A DNA stretch of 64,000 nucleotides from Arthrobacter antibioticus (GCF_030063205.1 NZ_JASISQ010000001.1:361152-425151); one strand, 5' to 3'. Shown: positions 1-14,097, counted from the stretch's first letter. Made by a program: numbers and translations. The notes: a model not told the origin generated them from the letters alone.

Positions 1-1498
1 GCACTGAGGGGAAAGCCCTGCCCAATTCCTCTGCGGTCCGCAGTGCACCGATGGAAATAGCCCGCAATTGGCGGTTCCCACACGTACCGCAGCTAAAGGC
101 AGTTTCCGCCTGCCCGCACCATTTGCACGTGACCATGGAAGAAGCCGACCCCGGGGACCGTGTTTGCATCAGAGGCCCTGTGCAATGTCTGCATCTGGCC
201 ACCTCTCGACAGCGCTGGCAGGCTAATGCCGGAGCGTAGCCGGTTCGGGCCACCTGAACCAATACCGGGCCCATCTTCAGCGCGGCCTTTGCGGTTTCCC
301 AGGCCCTGTGTGGCAGCCGGGCCATGGCGGCGGCGGGGTCACGTTCCAGCTCATAGGAATCCGACGTGCTAATGACCCGCGCCGTGGCCTTGCGCACCTC
401 TGGGCGTTCAGCTAAGAGCTCTTGGGCCCATCCTGTGGCGACCAACCGCTGGGACTCACTGCTTCGGCTGTGCCCGGCCATCAACACCGCCGTTGCCTCA
501 ACTTCAGAGCGTAACAACAGAACGTCACGGCTGTGTTGGTAGGGAGCTCTACGTTCAATATGAAGCTCGTCACCGTCATCCCAGCAACAAACCAAACCTA
601 GCTCTGCTACTGGCGCGTACGCCGCGGAACGAGTACCGATCACAATGCGCACGTCGCCTGAAAGAACTTGCAGGAAGTTGGCGTATCTCTTGCTGGGACC
701 ATCGTCAGCGGTGAGCTTGACGAAGCTGCCCTTCGGAAGGACCGCGGTAAATGCCTGCTCCAATAATTCGAGGTCCCGTAGATCGGGAACAACCACGATG
801 GCTCCCCGCCCTGACAATTGGCAGTATGCAACTACTTGAGCCAGTTGGTGGTGCCATGACCGGGGCCCCCAACCGTGGAGTGCACCGAGTACGCCTTTGG
901 GGCACTGGCCCAAAGCCAATTTCGTCAAGAAGTCCTCGGCATGAGCAAACTCAGTGAAGAGAGAATGCCCGGGTTTAGCCTCGGGAAGCATCTCCACGGG
1001 CGCGGGTCCGGTTTCCTTCTTCAGGTAGATCTTCTCGAGGCTGGCGACACGCGGTGGGACAGCTACCCGCAACACATCAGCTACTGTGCCGGCGTACCGT
1101 GCGGCAACCCTCCGGGCCAGTTCAAGTACCTGTGGGGTGAGCACAGGGACAGCTGAATAAACCCTGCTCAGTGGCACCAGCCTTTCGCTTTCAGACTCAG
1201 CAGTGCGCGCAACGAGATACCCGTTGAGGTCTTGGCCAGAGAATTTTACCTTCACCCGAACCCCTGGCCGGGCCTCTGCGTCCAACTCCAGGGGGACGGA
1301 GTAATCAAACATTCGGTCAAGATGGGGCAGCGGTGAATCAATCGCAACTTGGGCAACTGGTAGCGACGGCGCCAACACGACTCCACTGTGTGGATCTGCT
1401 ACTCGATCCTTGGTGACGAATCCACTCAAAAGACTTAACTGCACACCGTGATTGGGCGAAGCGTGACTAGCGGCAGTGTGGTTCTCGGCTTCGGTCAC
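1..1498 (-). CDS. priA: Probable primosomal protein N' (PriA), 3' end beyond window
   Basis: Replication-restart protein of the PriA family; about 499 N-terminal residues are present and the frame stays open to the left edge, so the C-terminus is missing. I translated it by hand from a GTG at 1498, preceded by AGGAGG six bases upstream. The start of the DNA-binding domain reads VAIDSPLPHLDRMFDY. Further on is a zinc-binding region with paired cysteines (CQRC, CRHC, CKWC, CGTC). The Walker A loop expected of a helicase is absent: the corresponding stretch reads LGALHGWGPRSWHH, and the DEAH box is replaced by DDGD. This matches the actinobacterial PriA subfamily, which lacks the ATPase motifs. 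It probably keeps a structural role in loading the replisome. It lies downstream of metK, as in other actinobacteria. Confidence 0.9.
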   Translation of the reverse strand, partial: MTEAENHTAASHASPNHGVQLSLLSGFVTKDRVADPHSGVVLAPSLPVAQVAIDSPLPHLDRMFDYSVPLELDAEARPGVRVKVKFSGQDLNGYLVARTAESESERLVPLSRVYSAVPVLTPQVLELARRVAARYAGTVADVLRVAVPPRVASLEKIYLKKETGPAPVEMLPEAKPGHSLFTEFAHAEDFLTKLALGQCPKGVLGALHGWGPRSWHHQLAQVVAYCQLSGRGAIVVVPDLRDLELLEQAFTAVLPKGSFVKLTADDGPSKRYANFLQVLSGDVRIVIGTRSAAYAPVAELGLVCCWDDGDELHIERRAPYQHSRDVLLLRSEVEATAVLMAGHSRSSESQRLVATGWAQELLAERPEVRKATARVISTSDSYELERDPAAAMARLPHRAWETAKAALKMGPVLVQVARTGYAPALACQRCREVARCRHCTGPLMQTRSPGSASSMVTCKWCGQAETAFSCGTCGNRQLRAISIGALRTAEELGRAFPSV

Positions 1499-1604
1499 GG
1501 CATCCTCCTCTGATATGTGTTGCCAGACCTACGGGCAAAAACTGTAGGCCATGGACAGGGCCTCCAAACCCAACTGTGCAGGTCCCCATTAGTCGTCCTG
1601 AAAC

Positions 1605-1654
1605 CAGCTAAGCACAGCCCGCTGACAAAGGAGTCGGCGAACTGTGCTTGGCTG
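1605..1654 (-). terminator. Inverted repeat after metK
   Basis: Arms CAGCCAAGCACAG and CTGTGCTTAGCTG (read on the minus strand, one G-T wobble) enclose a 24-base loop, just past the metK stop codon. There is no uridine run, so this may be an attenuator or a chance repeat rather than a strong terminator. Confidence 0.35.
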
Positions 1655-1669
1655 TGGACAACTTCGAGC

Positions 1670-2872
1670 TTAGGCGTTGAAGAACGCCTTCAGCGCAGCT
1701 ACCCGGTCAAGATTTTCCCACGTGAAATCGGGGTCGTCGCGGCCAAAGTGACCATGTGCTGCCGTTTTGGCGTAAATGGGGCGTTTCAGATCAAGGCTGT
1801 CGATGATGGCCAGCGGACGCAAATCGAAGATAGCCGCAATGGCTTCTTCAATCATGCGAGGGTCAACATGCTCGGTGCCAAAAGTCTCAACATAGGTTCC
1901 CACCGGCTTGGCCACGCCAATGGCATAGCCCACCTGAATTTCGGCACGATCCGCAAGGCCAGCGGCCACCACATTTTTGGCAACCCAGCGCATGGCATAG
2001 GCCGCTGAACGGTCAACTTTTGAGGGGTCCTTACCCGAGAAGGCACCACCTCCGTGGCGTGCCATTCCACCATAAGTGTCAACAATGATCTTGCGTCCCG
2101 TCAGCCCCGCATCACCTACGGGACCACCAACAACGAAGGGGCCTGCAGGGTTTAAATAGGTTTGAATCTTAGAAACATCCAGACCAGAAGCCTCCATGAC
2201 CGGGGCAATGACGAATTCTTGCAAGTCGGCTCGCAACTTATCAAGGGAGGTGCCTTCGGCGTGCTGGCTGGAGATGACAACAGTGTCAACCGAAACAGGC
2301 TTTTCGCCGTCGTACCCAATGGTCACTTGCGTTTTACCATCCGGTCGCAAGTACTCCAATTCACCCGATTTGCGCACGCTTGAGAGGCGCTCGGAAAGCC
2401 TATGCGCCAAGTAAATGGGGGTCGGCATATATGAGGCTGTTTCGTTGCTGGCGTAGCCAAACATCAACCCTTGGTCGCCAGCACCTTGGGCGTCATACTT
2501 ATCAACTGCGGTTCCCTCGCGGGTCTCGAAAGCGTTAAACACGCCGTCGGAAATATCTTGGGACTGCTGCCCGATAGAAACCGAAACACCACAGCGGGCA
2601 CCGTCAAACCCGTTGGCAGAGGAGTCATAGCCAATGTCGAGGATGGTGTTGCGCACGATTTGCGGAATTTCCACGTAGGCATTGGTCGTGACCTCGCCGG
2701 CCACATGGACCAAGCCAGTGGTTGCCATCGTTTCAACCGCAACTCGCGATTCCGGGTCTTCGGCTAGCAGCGCGTCAAGGATGGCGTCACTGATCTGGTC
2801 ACAAATCTTATCGGGGTGGCCTGCCGTCACGGATTCGGAGGTAAATAGGCGCAGGGGGTTCGCTGAAGTCAC
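1670..2872 (-). CDS. metK: S-adenosylmethionine synthetase
   Basis: Makes S-adenosylmethionine from methionine and ATP in the cytoplasm. The 400-residue length is normal for the family. Visible signatures are [13 protein letters not shown] (residues 18-30, ATP and metal binding), the GAGDQG hexapeptide (130-135) and the glycine-rich [16 protein letters not shown] loop (274-289). The start is GTG at 2872. It sits 69 bases after coaBC and upstream of priA, the usual actinobacterial order. The 69-base leader is too short for a typical SAM riboswitch and I see none. Confidence 0.98.
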   Translation of the reverse strand: MTSANPLRLFTSESVTAGHPDKICDQISDAILDALLAEDPESRVAVETMATTGLVHVAGEVTTNAYVEIPQIVRNTILDIGYDSSANGFDGARCGVSVSIGQQSQDISDGVFNAFETREGTAVDKYDAQGAGDQGLMFGYASNETASYMPTPIYLAHRLSERLSSVRKSGELEYLRPDGKTQVTIGYDGEKPVSVDTVVISSQHAEGTSLDKLRADLQEFVIAPVMEASGLDVSKIQTYLNPAGPFVVGGPVGDAGLTGRKIIVDTYGGMARHGGGAFSGKDPSKVDRSAAYAMRWVAKNVVAAGLADRAEIQVGYAIGVAKPVGTYVETFGTEHVDPRMIEEAIAAIFDLRPLAIIDSLDLKRPIYAKTAAHGHFGRDDPDFTWENLDRVAALKAFFNA

Positions 2873-2941
2873 GTCTCTACTTTACTTTGGTTTGTGCTGC
2901 GCTTCATGGGCGCCTGACATGGGCTGTCATAGTGGTCGGAG

Positions 2942-4357
2942 CTAGGTGGCTTGTGCTTTATCCTGTGCCGACACGGTCTTCGTTGCATCAAGGCGCTGCG
3001 CTATGAGATGTACGACGGCGTTGGCCACCTCACGCTTGCTGCCACCGGCCTGCACGGGGCTGGCACCGTCCAAGGCAAGAATCTCTACCTGGTTGGTATC
3101 CTGCCCAAAGACGCGCTCAGTATTGGTGTCCCCGGGCCCGACTTCATTGACAACCAACAAGTCGCATCCTTTTCGCATCAGCTTTTCCTGTGCGTAGCGA
3201 AGGACGTCGCCTTGTTCATCACCGGTTTCTGCAGCAAAACCAACAATCAGCTGCTGCTGGTTCTGCGCCGCCCGATGGGCAACAACCTCGATAAGGATGT
3301 CCGGATTACGGACAAGTGTAATAACAGGGTCCTGCGTATTGTCCCGCTTTTTAATCTTGCCCGTTGAAATACTTGACGGGCGGAAATCAGCCACGGCGGC
3401 GGCCATGATGACAACATCCGCCGTTGCCGCCGCTGCCAGCGTGGCCGAGCGCAATTCAAGGGCCGTTTCAATTCGTTGAAGTTTGGCCCCGGCAGGCGCC
3501 GCTACTTCCATTGGAGCGTGGATCAGGGTGACCTGGGCGCCGGCAGCCAGGGCCGCTTCTGCAAGTGCCACGCCCTGCTTGCCCGAGGACTTGTTGCCAA
3601 GGTAGCGGACAGGGTCAAGAGGTTCCCGCGTCCCACCTGCCGTGATAAGTACGTGAACTCCGGAGAGAGGACCTTCCGAGACGGACGTCTCACTGGAAGA
3701 CTTTTCGCTGCTTCGCAACTCATGGGGAGGTGCCAGCTCGCTGAGCTGTGTGTCCTGCGTATCAGAGCGGTTCTGGGCTACCTTGAGCTCTGCCGCCCTT
3801 GTGGGAGTCTCTTGCGTAGAGACGTCCCGGACCAAGGCTATGGCTGCAGCGAATATTGCTTCGGGCTCGGGAAGGCGGCCGGGACCCGTGTCAGGGCCAG
3901 TCAACCTGCCCACTGCAGGATCCAACACATGCACCCCACGGGAGCGCAAGGTGGCTACGTTGGCCTGCGTGGATGCGTGCTGCCACATCTCTGTGTGCAT
4001 GGCTGGAGCAAAGAGGACAGGTCCGCGAGCCATCAACAACGTGGTTGTTAAAAGGTCGTTGGCATGGCCGCCGGCAGCCTTAGCCAAAAGGTCGGCGGTT
4101 GCCGGCGCCACAACAATCAGGTCCGCCTCATGACCAATCCGGACATGGTTCACCTGGTCTACAGCCGCAAAAACATCGTTGGTGACGGGTTGTCCGCTCA
4201 ATGCCTCCCACGTTGCCACGCCCACAAATTTCGTGGACGCGTCAGTAGGGATGACAGTGACCAGATGCCCTGCTTCAGTAAACAGACGCAGTAGCAAGGC
4301 CGACTTGTAGGCGGCGATGCCGCCGCCTACCCCTAGGACAATGTTCAGCTCAGTCAC
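2942..4357 (-). CDS. coaBC: Bifunctional phosphopantothenoylcysteine decarboxylase / phosphopantothenate-cysteine ligase
   Basis: Catalyses two consecutive steps of coenzyme A synthesis: ligation of cysteine to 4'-phosphopantothenate (CoaB) and decarboxylation of the product (CoaC). Residues 1-178 are the FMN-binding CoaC half (LGVGGGIAAYK near the start; PAMHTEMW at 118-125, the position of the PxMNxxMW motif). Residues 233-471 are the CoaB half (LITAGGTREPLDPVRYLGN from 237; a KKRD motif later). A hydrophilic Ser/Thr/Glu-rich linker of about 54 residues (179-232) joins them and is longer than I expect for the family. The start is GTG. It follows rpoZ by 21 bases and is probably co-transcribed with it. 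Confidence 0.96.
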   Translation of the reverse strand: MTELNIVLGVGGGIAAYKSALLLRLFTEAGHLVTVIPTDASTKFVGVATWEALSGQPVTNDVFAAVDQVNHVRIGHEADLIVVAPATADLLAKAAGGHANDLLTTTLLMARGPVLFAPAMHTEMWQHASTQANVATLRSRGVHVLDPAVGRLTGPDTGPGRLPEPEAIFAAAIALVRDVSTQETPTRAAELKVAQNRSDTQDTQLSELAPPHELRSSEKSSSETSVSEGPLSGVHVLITAGGTREPLDPVRYLGNKSSGKQGVALAEAALAAGAQVTLIHAPMEVAAPAGAKLQRIETALELRSATLAAAATADVVIMAAAVADFRPSSISTGKIKKRDNTQDPVITLVRNPDILIEVVAHRAAQNQQQLIVGFAAETGDEQGDVLRYAQEKLMRKGCDLLVVNEVGPGDTNTERVFGQDTNQVEILALDGASPVQAGGSKREVANAVVHLIAQRLDATKTVSAQDKAQAT

Positions 4358-4378
4358 CTTGTAGTTTTCTTAAATCGC

Positions 4379-4636
4379 TTACGCGGTTTCGTTCGGCGTG
4401 GAAACCAGCAGGCCCTCGTCGATTTCACGGAAGGCGATTGAGAGGGACTTCTCGTTCAGCCTGGTATCAACGAGTGGGCCAACGTACTCGAACAGGCCCT
4501 CGTGGAGCTGTGCGTAGTAGGCGTTGATCTGGCGTGCGCGCTTTGCACCAAAGATGACCAGTCCGTACTTCGAATCTGCTGCTTCAAGCAGTGAATCGAT
4601 CGGGGGATTGATGATGCCTTCGGGTTGTGTAGTCAA
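4379..4636 (-). CDS. rpoZ: DNA-directed RNA polymerase omega subunit
   Basis: An 85-residue protein that helps assemble RNA polymerase by binding the beta' subunit. The core [19 protein letters not shown] and the helix with [10 protein letters not shown] are typical of actinobacterial omega. The start codon is TTG at 4636, supported by a GGAG Shine-Dalgarno sequence nine bases upstream. The 80-base gap to gmk, AT-rich next to its neighbours, could hold a promoter. rpoZ next to gmk is a widely conserved arrangement. Confidence 0.95.
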   Translation of the reverse strand: MTTQPEGIINPPIDSLLEAADSKYGLVIFGAKRARQINAYYAQLHEGLFEYVGPLVDTRLNEKSLSIAFREIDEGLLVSTPNETA

Positions 4637-4716
4637 TTACTTCTCCAAAAAAATCGAAAGGGTGTCCTGCAGATCAGAAAATTGTGACAACACTTTTAAG
4701 TGCCTACACAATCTGA

Positions 4717-5331
4717 TCAAACAAGGTGGTGGGGGGTGAGCCCCATCAGTTCAACAAGCGCGGCTGCGGCACGGCTTACATCGTCATTGACGATGACATA
4801 ATCAAACTCCGGCGCGGCAGCAAGTTCCAGTTTAGCCGTTTCTAGGCGACGTTGCTGTTCCTGCGCACTTTCTGTGCCGCGTCCCACTAAACGGCGGACA
4901 AGTTCTGCCCAATTTGGCGGGGAAAGGAACACGAAATCCGCCTCAGGCATGGCGGCTTTAACCTGTCGGGCCCCCTGCAAGTCAATTTCAAGCAGGACTG
5001 ACTTTCCAGCGGCAACGGCTTCCTGGACGGTGCTGCGCAATGTGCCGTAACGGTTTACGCCATGAACCACCGCCCACTCCAGCAGATCCCCACTGGCGGC
5101 CAGCTGATCAAACTCCTTAGCACTTTTGAAGAAGTAATGAACACCTTCCTCTTCCCCTGGCCGTGCAGCACGGGTAGTGGCGGAGACGGAAAGCCAGACA
5201 TCCGGATAATTGTCCCGGATGAACGTTGAGACAGTACCTTTTCCTACAGCGGTTGGTCCGGCCAGCACCGTCACGCCACAACGGCTCTTTAGGCGGGTGG
5301 TCTTTTCACTTGGGACATGAACCTCGCTCAT
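4717..5331 (-). CDS. gmk: Guanylate kinase
   Basis: Phosphorylates GMP to GDP with ATP. The 204-residue protein has the P-loop GPTAVGKG (25-32), the GMP-binding stretch [13 protein letters not shown], and [13 protein letters not shown]. The family usually has GPSGVGK, so GPTAVGK is a mild variant common in actinobacteria. The start ATG overlaps the mihF stop codon by four bases (ATGA), which indicates translational coupling. Confidence 0.97.
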   Translation of the reverse strand: MSEVHVPSEKTTRLKSRCGVTVLAGPTAVGKGTVSTFIRDNYPDVWLSVSATTRAARPGEEEGVHYFFKSAKEFDQLAASGDLLEWAVVHGVNRYGTLRSTVQEAVAAGKSVLLEIDLQGARQVKAAMPEADFVFLSPPNWAELVRRLVGRGTESAQEQQRRLETAKLELAAAPEFDYVIVNDDVSRAAAALVELMGLTPHHLV

Positions 5332-5648
5332 GACGTCTGTCCCAGGTAGTGAACCAAAGCCCGGCGTTGGTGTACGCCCAGGCCACGCACCCTGCGGGTT
5401 GGGGCAATCCCCAGCTCGCTCATGATCACAGTTGCACGTACCTTTCCTATGCCCGGGAGGGCTTCAAGTAATTCACACACTTTAAGTCGCTCGAGAGCGG
5501 GTTCGCAAGCTGCCGCTTCAAGCACTGCGGCAACACTCTTGTGCCCGGACTTCAAGTCAGCTTTGGCTTGGGAGCGTACGGCTCGTGCAGCCAGGGCTTT
5601 GATGCGTGCCTCTGCGCGTTCATGTTGGGACAATTGCGGCAAATTCAC
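5328..5648 (-). CDS. mihF: Actinobacterial integration host factor (mIHF)
   Basis: A small basic DNA-binding protein of 106 residues that organises the nucleoid and is unrelated to the HU/IHF fold of proteobacteria. It has a basic N-terminal helix rich in Arg and Lys, a helix-hairpin-helix around [12 protein letters not shown] (62-73) and the C-terminal [16 protein letters not shown] region typical of the family. The start is GTG at 5648 with GGGAG upstream. Its position immediately before gmk is conserved in actinobacteria. It overlaps gmk by four bases. Confidence 0.93.
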   Translation of the reverse strand: MNLPQLSQHERAEARIKALAARAVRSQAKADLKSGHKSVAAVLEAAACEPALERLKVCELLEALPGIGKVRATVIMSELGIAPTRRVRGLGVHQRRALVHYLGQTS

Positions 5649-5760
5649 GAAAAAGCTCCCTGTTGATGGCTCTCCCCGGTGCGGGTTACGAACGCAGTAA
5701 TTCTTCGAACATATCCCTACCGGGGAGGCAAATCAATCTGTCGGAAAGCTTGAAGTGCTG

Positions 5761-6598
5761 CTATAAGCCCGCCAGCGTCTCCACCGTGGCTGCGCGTAAC
5801 GCGGCAACCTGCGGTCCGGCAACGAGGATACCCCGGCTGGAGGTCGCCAGCACAGCCGGATACGCAGTACCAAATGTAGCCCGCATATTTACCCCGGTGG
5901 CGCCTTGCGCTCCGAGACCCGGCGCCAGTAGCGGCCCGTGGACCGCAGCAAGATCTATACCCAAATCAGCTAGTGCACCTCCCACTGTGGCACCAACAAC
6001 CAGGCCCACAGATCCCAGTGCTTCAGCGGCATAGCGTTGATTTTCGACGCCTGCAGCCTCCACGATGCGCTTGGCAACAGAATCGCTGCCACCCACGTGC
6101 TGTACCGAGGCACCCTCCGGATTAGAGGTTAGGGCAAGCACAAAGACACCCCTGCCGTTCGCTGCTGCCATCTCAAGAGCCGGGCGCAGCGATTCAAAAC
6201 CCAAGTAAGGGCTTAGCGTTACGGCATCAGCCGCCAAGGCTGAACCATCTCGCAGCCATGCGTCAGCGTAGCCAGCCATGGTAGAGCCGATGTCTCCGCG
6301 TTTAGCGTCAGCGATGGTCAAAAGCTGCGCCTGAGCAGCGGCAGCCAGCAACTCCTCCAAGGCGGCCATACCAGCGGAGCCGTGGCGCTCGTAGAGAGCC
6401 ACCTGTGGTTTGATGGCTGCTGCTATCGGCGCCACAGCCTCAAGCACAGTTCGTGAGAACCTCCGCACGCCATCGGCGCTGTCATCCAGCCCCCATGCTG
6501 CCAGGAGGGCCGGATGCGGGTCGATACCCACACAAAGGGGTCCCCTGGCAAGCATGGCTGCGGCAAGCCGAGCCCCAAAAGGCTCCCGCTCACCGCTG

Positions 6599-6609
<11 letters not shown>
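5761..6609 (-). CDS. pyrF: Orotidine-5'-phosphate decarboxylase
   Basis: Last step of UMP synthesis: decarboxylates OMP. The protein is 282 residues, of the long type-2 form found in actinobacteria and myxobacteria. The catalytic motif [10 protein letters not shown] is at 101-110 and the N-terminal strand LCVGIDPHP at 25-33. A longer reading frame begins at 6798, but its first 63 residues lie inside carB; the ATG at 6609 overlaps the carB stop by 11 bases and gives the expected N-terminus. It follows carB directly, so it is translated from the pyrimidine operon. Confidence 0.96.
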
Positions 6610-9909
<3,300 letters not shown>

Positions 9910-9910
<1 letters not shown>

Positions 9911-11121
9911 TACTTGTCTTCCTGGCTCTGTGTGGTCTGGCTCTGTGTGGTCTGGCTCTGTGCGGTTTTGTACTTAGTCATGAGATTGATGAACCTGTCA
10001 AACAGGTAGGCGGCATCGTGTGGACCGGCCGCGGCTTCCGGGTGATACTGCACGGAGAAGGCTGGAATATCCAGGCAGGACAGCCCTTCAACCACGTGGT
10101 CGTTGAGGCTGATGTGGGAAACTTCAACCCTGCCAAAACGATCCTCGGGCGCCTGGCCAGGTCCGTCAAGGGGTGCGTCCACGGCGAAGCCGTGGTTTTG
10201 GCTGGTGATTTCCACCTTGCCAGTGCTGCGGTCCAGAACCGGCTGGTTCATGCCACGGTGTCCGTAGCGCAACTTGTAGGTGCCAAAGCCCAGGGCGCGT
10301 CCCAGAATTTGGTTTCCAAAGCAGATGCCAAAGTACGGCACCCCAGCGTCCAGGAAGCTACGGACAAAGCCAACCTGGCGGTCGGCCGTAGCTGGATCAC
10401 CGGGGCCATTGGAGATGAACACGCCATCCGGGTTCAACGCTTGGGCTTCTTCGAAAGTGGCAGTTGCGGGCAGGACATGCAGGCGCACCCCACGCTCGGC
10501 GAAGCGTGCAGGGGTCATGGCTTTCATGCCAAGGTCCAGTGCAACGATTGTAAAGAGGGTCTCCCCCGTCCAGCCGTGCTGGGCAGGTTCAACCACGTAC
10601 GCTTCCTTGCAACTGACCTCCTCGGCCAGGCGCAGGCCCTCCATGGACGGCTGAGCCTGAACTTCGGTGAGGAGTTCAGTCTCAGGACGCGCTGCATCGG
10701 CACCGGAGAAAATACCGGCCTTCATGGCACCGCGTTCACGCAGGTGCCGGGTGATGGCGCGAGTGTCTACTCCTTGAATGCCAACAATGTTCTGCGCAGA
10801 CAGTTCCTCATCGAGGGTCCCTTCGCTGCGCCAGTTGGACGGGCGGCGTGCCGCGTCACGGACAATGTAACCCGCAGCCCAAATTCTGGCTGACTCATTA
10901 TCTGCTTTGTTCACACCCGTATTACCTATGTGAGGTGCCGTCTGCACTATCAGCTGGCGTGCGTAAGAGGGGTCTGTCAACGTTTCCTGGTAGCCGGTCA
11001 TTCCGGTGGTGAAGACCGCCTCACCCAGGGCCGTGCCCTGAGCACCGTAGCTGCTGCCGCGGAAAGTGCGTCCATCTTCCAAGACCAAAAGTGCCTGTGT
11101 AGGCATGATTGCATCACTCAT
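9910..11121 (-). CDS. carA: Carbamoyl-phosphate synthase small subunit (glutaminase)
   Basis: Hydrolyses glutamine and passes ammonia to CarB. From the ATG at 11121 it has 403 residues. The class I amidotransferase domain has its nucleophile Cys at 267 (FGICFGNQ) and the His-Glu pair at 360-362 (YHPE). An in-frame TTG two codons upstream and an ATG five codons downstream are alternative starts. The C-terminus ends in a repeated pentapeptide (TTQSQ) encoded by 15-bp tandem repeats, which the family does not normally have. It abuts the upstream membrane-protein gene and overlaps carB by one base. Confidence 0.96.
9923..9967. repeat. 15-bp tandem repeat at carA 3' end
   Basis: Two perfect copies of TGGCTCTGTGTGGTC (9923-9937 and 9938-9952) followed by a diverged third copy. 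Read on the minus strand they add the repeated pentapeptide TTQSQ to the C-terminus of CarA. Confidence 0.9.
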
Positions 11122-11123
11122 TC

Positions 11124-11735
11124 TCAATTGTTCTTTCCGTTGTGCTCGGCTGTGGGTGTGTCCGTTAAGGGCGTACCATTCACGGTCGCTTCTTCTGCAT
11201 CTTCTAAGTCATTCTCCGCCACGTTAGGTACTGTGGCGGTTTGCTCTGTGGGTAACAATCCCTGCAACGCCTCCATTAGGGGGCGTTTGGCTCCGGCTTC
11301 AGTGGTGCGGAAACCGGTGTCTACTTCGGTTTCTTCAAGGAACCAGCTGATAACAACCAGCCCGTCCCTTTCAACAAATTTCCCGGCCATCCCGGACGCA
11401 GTGCCCACATCGGTGAGGCATTCCTTGGCAATGAAGATGTCCTGCGCGCCCGAGCGGTCCATGACAATCCCGCGGGGATAGACATGGACAACGCCCGGTG
11501 TGCGGATACCGAGCTCGTGAACTGCCAACCGGTCAAGCCAGTCGCCAGTGGTGGTTGTGACTACATACGTTCCAGGCACACTGATCAAAGCTGTGCCGAG
11601 GTCCGCGGGGATGGGTGGCAACGGCGCTACTTCCGCCTGACGTTTAAGTTTGTTGCGCCATCCCCAACCCATCAATCCAAAGACAACAACCACAAGCATC
11701 AAGGTCAGGATGCCTGGCAGGATTCTCTCATCCAC
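11124..11735 (-). CDS. Membrane-anchored protein of the pyr operon (Rv1382-like)
   Basis: Unknown function. The 203-residue protein has one N-terminal transmembrane helix (about residues 7-24, [20 protein letters not shown]), a basic stop-transfer segment and a globular region (about 50-165) probably on the cytoplasmic side, followed by an acidic, low-complexity tail. A membrane protein at exactly this place, between pyrC and carA, is conserved in actinobacteria (Rv1382 in Mycobacterium tuberculosis). Its start coincides with the pyrC stop and it ends at the start of carA, so it is translated with the pyrimidine enzymes. A role in the pathway is inferred only from location. Confidence 0.8.
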   Translation of the reverse strand: MDERILPGILTLMLVVVVFGLMGWGWRNKLKRQAEVAPLPPIPADLGTALISVPGTYVVTTTTGDWLDRLAVHELGIRTPGVVHVYPRGIVMDRSGAQDIFIAKECLTDVGTASGMAGKFVERDGLVVISWFLEETEVDTGFRTTEAGAKRPLMEALQGLLPTEQTATVPNVAENDLEDAEEATVNGTPLTDTPTAEHNGKNN

Positions 11736-13060
11736 TAGTTGGCTCCGTGGATGTAGGGGGTGTTCAGTTTGCTTCCGAGGACTGTTGGGTGCCCATGGAA
11801 GAACGTCGCAGCAACCTTGCCGGGCAAAACCAGTCCGGCAAAGGGGGAATTACGTCCCTTCGTAGCCATATTTTTCGGATCCACGTTCCATCGGGCATGC
11901 GGATCCACCAAGACAATATTGGCTGGTTCCCCAACTTCCAACGGACGGCCCTGGTCAGTGAGCTGACCTATCCGTGCAGGTGCAGTTGAGGTGACGCGGG
12001 CAAAGTCTTCCCACGTCATTAGGCCTGTCTCAATCATGGTTTCCTGCACTACCGACAACGCTGTTTCCAGTCCCGTCATGCCCATGGCCGCCGCGGCCCA
12101 CTCGCATTCCTTAGCTTCGCTGGGGTGCGGAGCATGGTCGGTGCCTACAATGTCGATGGTGCCATCGGCCAATGCTGCGCGCAGGGCGTGGACATCGGCG
12201 TCCGTGCGCAAAGGTGGGTTGACCTTATAGACGGGGTTGTAGCTTCGGACCAGTTCTTCGGTCAGAAGCAGGTGGTGGGGGGTGACCTCGGCGGTGACTT
12301 TAATGCCACGCTCTTTGGCCCAGCGGATGATTTCTACTGAGCCAGCTGTTGAGACGTGACATATGTGGAGGCGCGAGTCCACATGTTGAGCCAATAGAAC
12401 ATCCCGGGCAATGATGGATTCTTCTGCCACAGCTGGCCAGCCGGCCAGGCCCAGGTCGGCAGAAACTTTACCCTCGTTCATTTGGGCACCCTCGGTGAGG
12501 CGGGGCTCCTGCGCATGCTGGGCAATGACGCCGTCGAACGCCTTCACGTATTCAAGAGCGCGGCGCATCATGACGGGATCGCTGACGCAAATACCGTCGT
12601 CAGAGAAAACCCTGACTCTGGCCCTAGAGTCCGCCATGGCGCCAAGCTCGGCAAGCTGCTTGCCAGCCAGCCCAACTGTTACGGCCCCTACCGGCCGCAC
12701 GTCAACCCAACCAGATTCACGTCCCAAAGTGTAAACCTGTTCAACAACGCCAGCAGTGTCTGCAACCGGTGAACTATTGGCCATGGCGTGCACTGCTGTG
12801 AAGCCGCCCAGGGCTGCCGCACGAGTTCCCGTTTCAACAGTCTCGGCGTCTTCCCTGCCTGGTTCGCGCAGATGAGTGTGTAAGTCAACCATCCCCGGCA
12901 GCGCCACGAGGCCGTCGCCTTCAATAACCGTGGCACCGACCACAACGTCGGGGCCAAGGTCGGCTCCTACGGCTGTGATGACCCCGCCGCTGATGAGGAT
13001 GTCGGCAGTGGTATTGCCGTACAGGGAAGCCGAACGAATCAAATAACTTGTGGAAGTCAT
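11735..13060 (-). CDS. pyrC: Dihydroorotase
   Basis: Cyclises carbamoyl aspartate to dihydroorotate. The 441-residue protein belongs to the class I amidohydrolases: zinc-binding HTHLREPG at 61-68, and GTDHAPH near residue 308. The frame extends upstream to 13108, but the ATG at 13060 overlaps the pyrB stop by four bases (ATGA) and gives the normal N-terminus, so I take that start. It is in the middle of the pyrimidine operon. Confidence 0.96.
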   Translation of the reverse strand: MTSTSYLIRSASLYGNTTADILISGGVITAVGADLGPDVVVGATVIEGDGLVALPGMVDLHTHLREPGREDAETVETGTRAAALGGFTAVHAMANSSPVADTAGVVEQVYTLGRESGWVDVRPVGAVTVGLAGKQLAELGAMADSRARVRVFSDDGICVSDPVMMRRALEYVKAFDGVIAQHAQEPRLTEGAQMNEGKVSADLGLAGWPAVAEESIIARDVLLAQHVDSRLHICHVSTAGSVEIIRWAKERGIKVTAEVTPHHLLLTEELVRSYNPVYKVNPPLRTDADVHALRAALADGTIDIVGTDHAPHPSEAKECEWAAAAMGMTGLETALSVVQETMIETGLMTWEDFARVTSTAPARIGQLTDQGRPLEVGEPANIVLVDPHARWNVDPKNMATKGRNSPFAGLVLPGKVAATFFHGHPTVLGSKLNTPYIHGAN

Positions 13061-14097
13061 GAATGGTCCTTTACAGACGGGATGGTGCTTGAATTTGTTG
13101 AAAGCCACGGGAGAACTGGCACGATTTTTTCCTCACGCATTTCCCCGGACAGCAGCAAGTACAGGGCTGCCATGCGTACTGAGACACCGTTGCGTACCTG
13201 TGCAAGCACCGTTGAGCGTGGAGAATCGGCGGCTGCAGAGGAGATTTCCAAGCCACGGTTCATCGGCCCGGGGTGCATGATGATGGTGTCCTTGAGATTC
13301 AGCGCGTCAAGTCTGGCCAGGCGGGCGTCGTCGAACCCCCACCGGCGGGCATACTCCTGCGTGGAAGGGAAGAATGAGGCGTTCATGCGCTCTGCCTGCA
13401 CCCGTAGCATCATGACTGCGTCTACTCCGCTCTCAAGCGTTGCATCAAGGTCGTAGCTGACCTCGCAGGGCCAATGCTCCACTCCAATAGGGAGCAGGGT
13501 GGGCGGTGCCACGAGAGTGACGTGGGCACCAAGGGTGTGCAGCAGCCACACATTGGAACGCGCCACGCGCGAGTGCAGGACATCCCCCACGATGAGCACC
13601 CGCATGCCCGTCAAGTCAGCTCCAACAGATGCGCTGCCACTGAGTTTGGCCCAATGGGCCCGCATAGTGAAGGCATCAAGCAATGCTTGTGTGGGGTGGG
13701 CATGGGTGCCATCCCCGGCGTTGATCACCGCTGCGTCTATCCACCCGGAGTTGGCTAGTCTTGCTGGTGCGCCGGAGGCCCAGTGCCTTATGACAACTGC
13801 GTCAGCACTCATGGCTTCCAGAGTCTGGGCTGTGTCTTTGAGAGATTCACCCTTAGACACTGAGGAGCCTTTGGCGCTAAAATTGATGACGTCGGCGGAA
13901 AGCCGCTTTGCCGCAGCTTCAAATGAAATGCGTGTGCGGGTTGAGTCTTCAAAAAATAAGTTCACCACGGTTCGGCCGCGCAGAGCCGGAAGCTTCTTAA
14001 TTTCTCGCTCACCAACGGCAGACATTTCCTGTGCAGTGTCCAGAATCTGGATGGCGTTCGCCCGGCTCAGTTCCTCTGTTGACAGCAGGTGCCTCAT
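13057..14097 (-). CDS. pyrB: Aspartate carbamoyltransferase catalytic subunit
   Basis: Condenses carbamoyl phosphate with aspartate, the committed step of the pathway. Signatures are [13 protein letters not shown] (48-60, phosphate loop) and [13 protein letters not shown] (binding of carbamoyl phosphate). At 346 residues it is somewhat longer than the usual 305-320, the extra length lying at the C-terminus. There is no pyrI regulatory subunit nearby, so regulation is presumably through PyrR. It overlaps pyrR by four bases at its start. Confidence 0.97.
   Translation of the reverse strand: MRHLLSTEELSRANAIQILDTAQEMSAVGEREIKKLPALRGRTVVNLFFEDSTRTRISFEAAAKRLSADVINFSAKGSSVSKGESLKDTAQTLEAMSADAVVIRHWASGAPARLANSGWIDAAVINAGDGTHAHPTQALLDAFTMRAHWAKLSGSASVGADLTGMRVLIVGDVLHSRVARSNVWLLHTLGAHVTLVAPPTLLPIGVEHWPCEVSYDLDATLESGVDAVMMLRVQAERMNASFFPSTQEYARRWGFDDARLARLDALNLKDTIIMHPGPMNRGLEISSAAADSPRSTVLAQVRNGVSVRMAALYLLLSGEMREEKIVPVLPWLSTNSSTIPSVKDHS

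Noticed and set aside
2873-2941. SAM riboswitch before metK
   Set aside because: The 69-base gap is too short and I see no conserved core.
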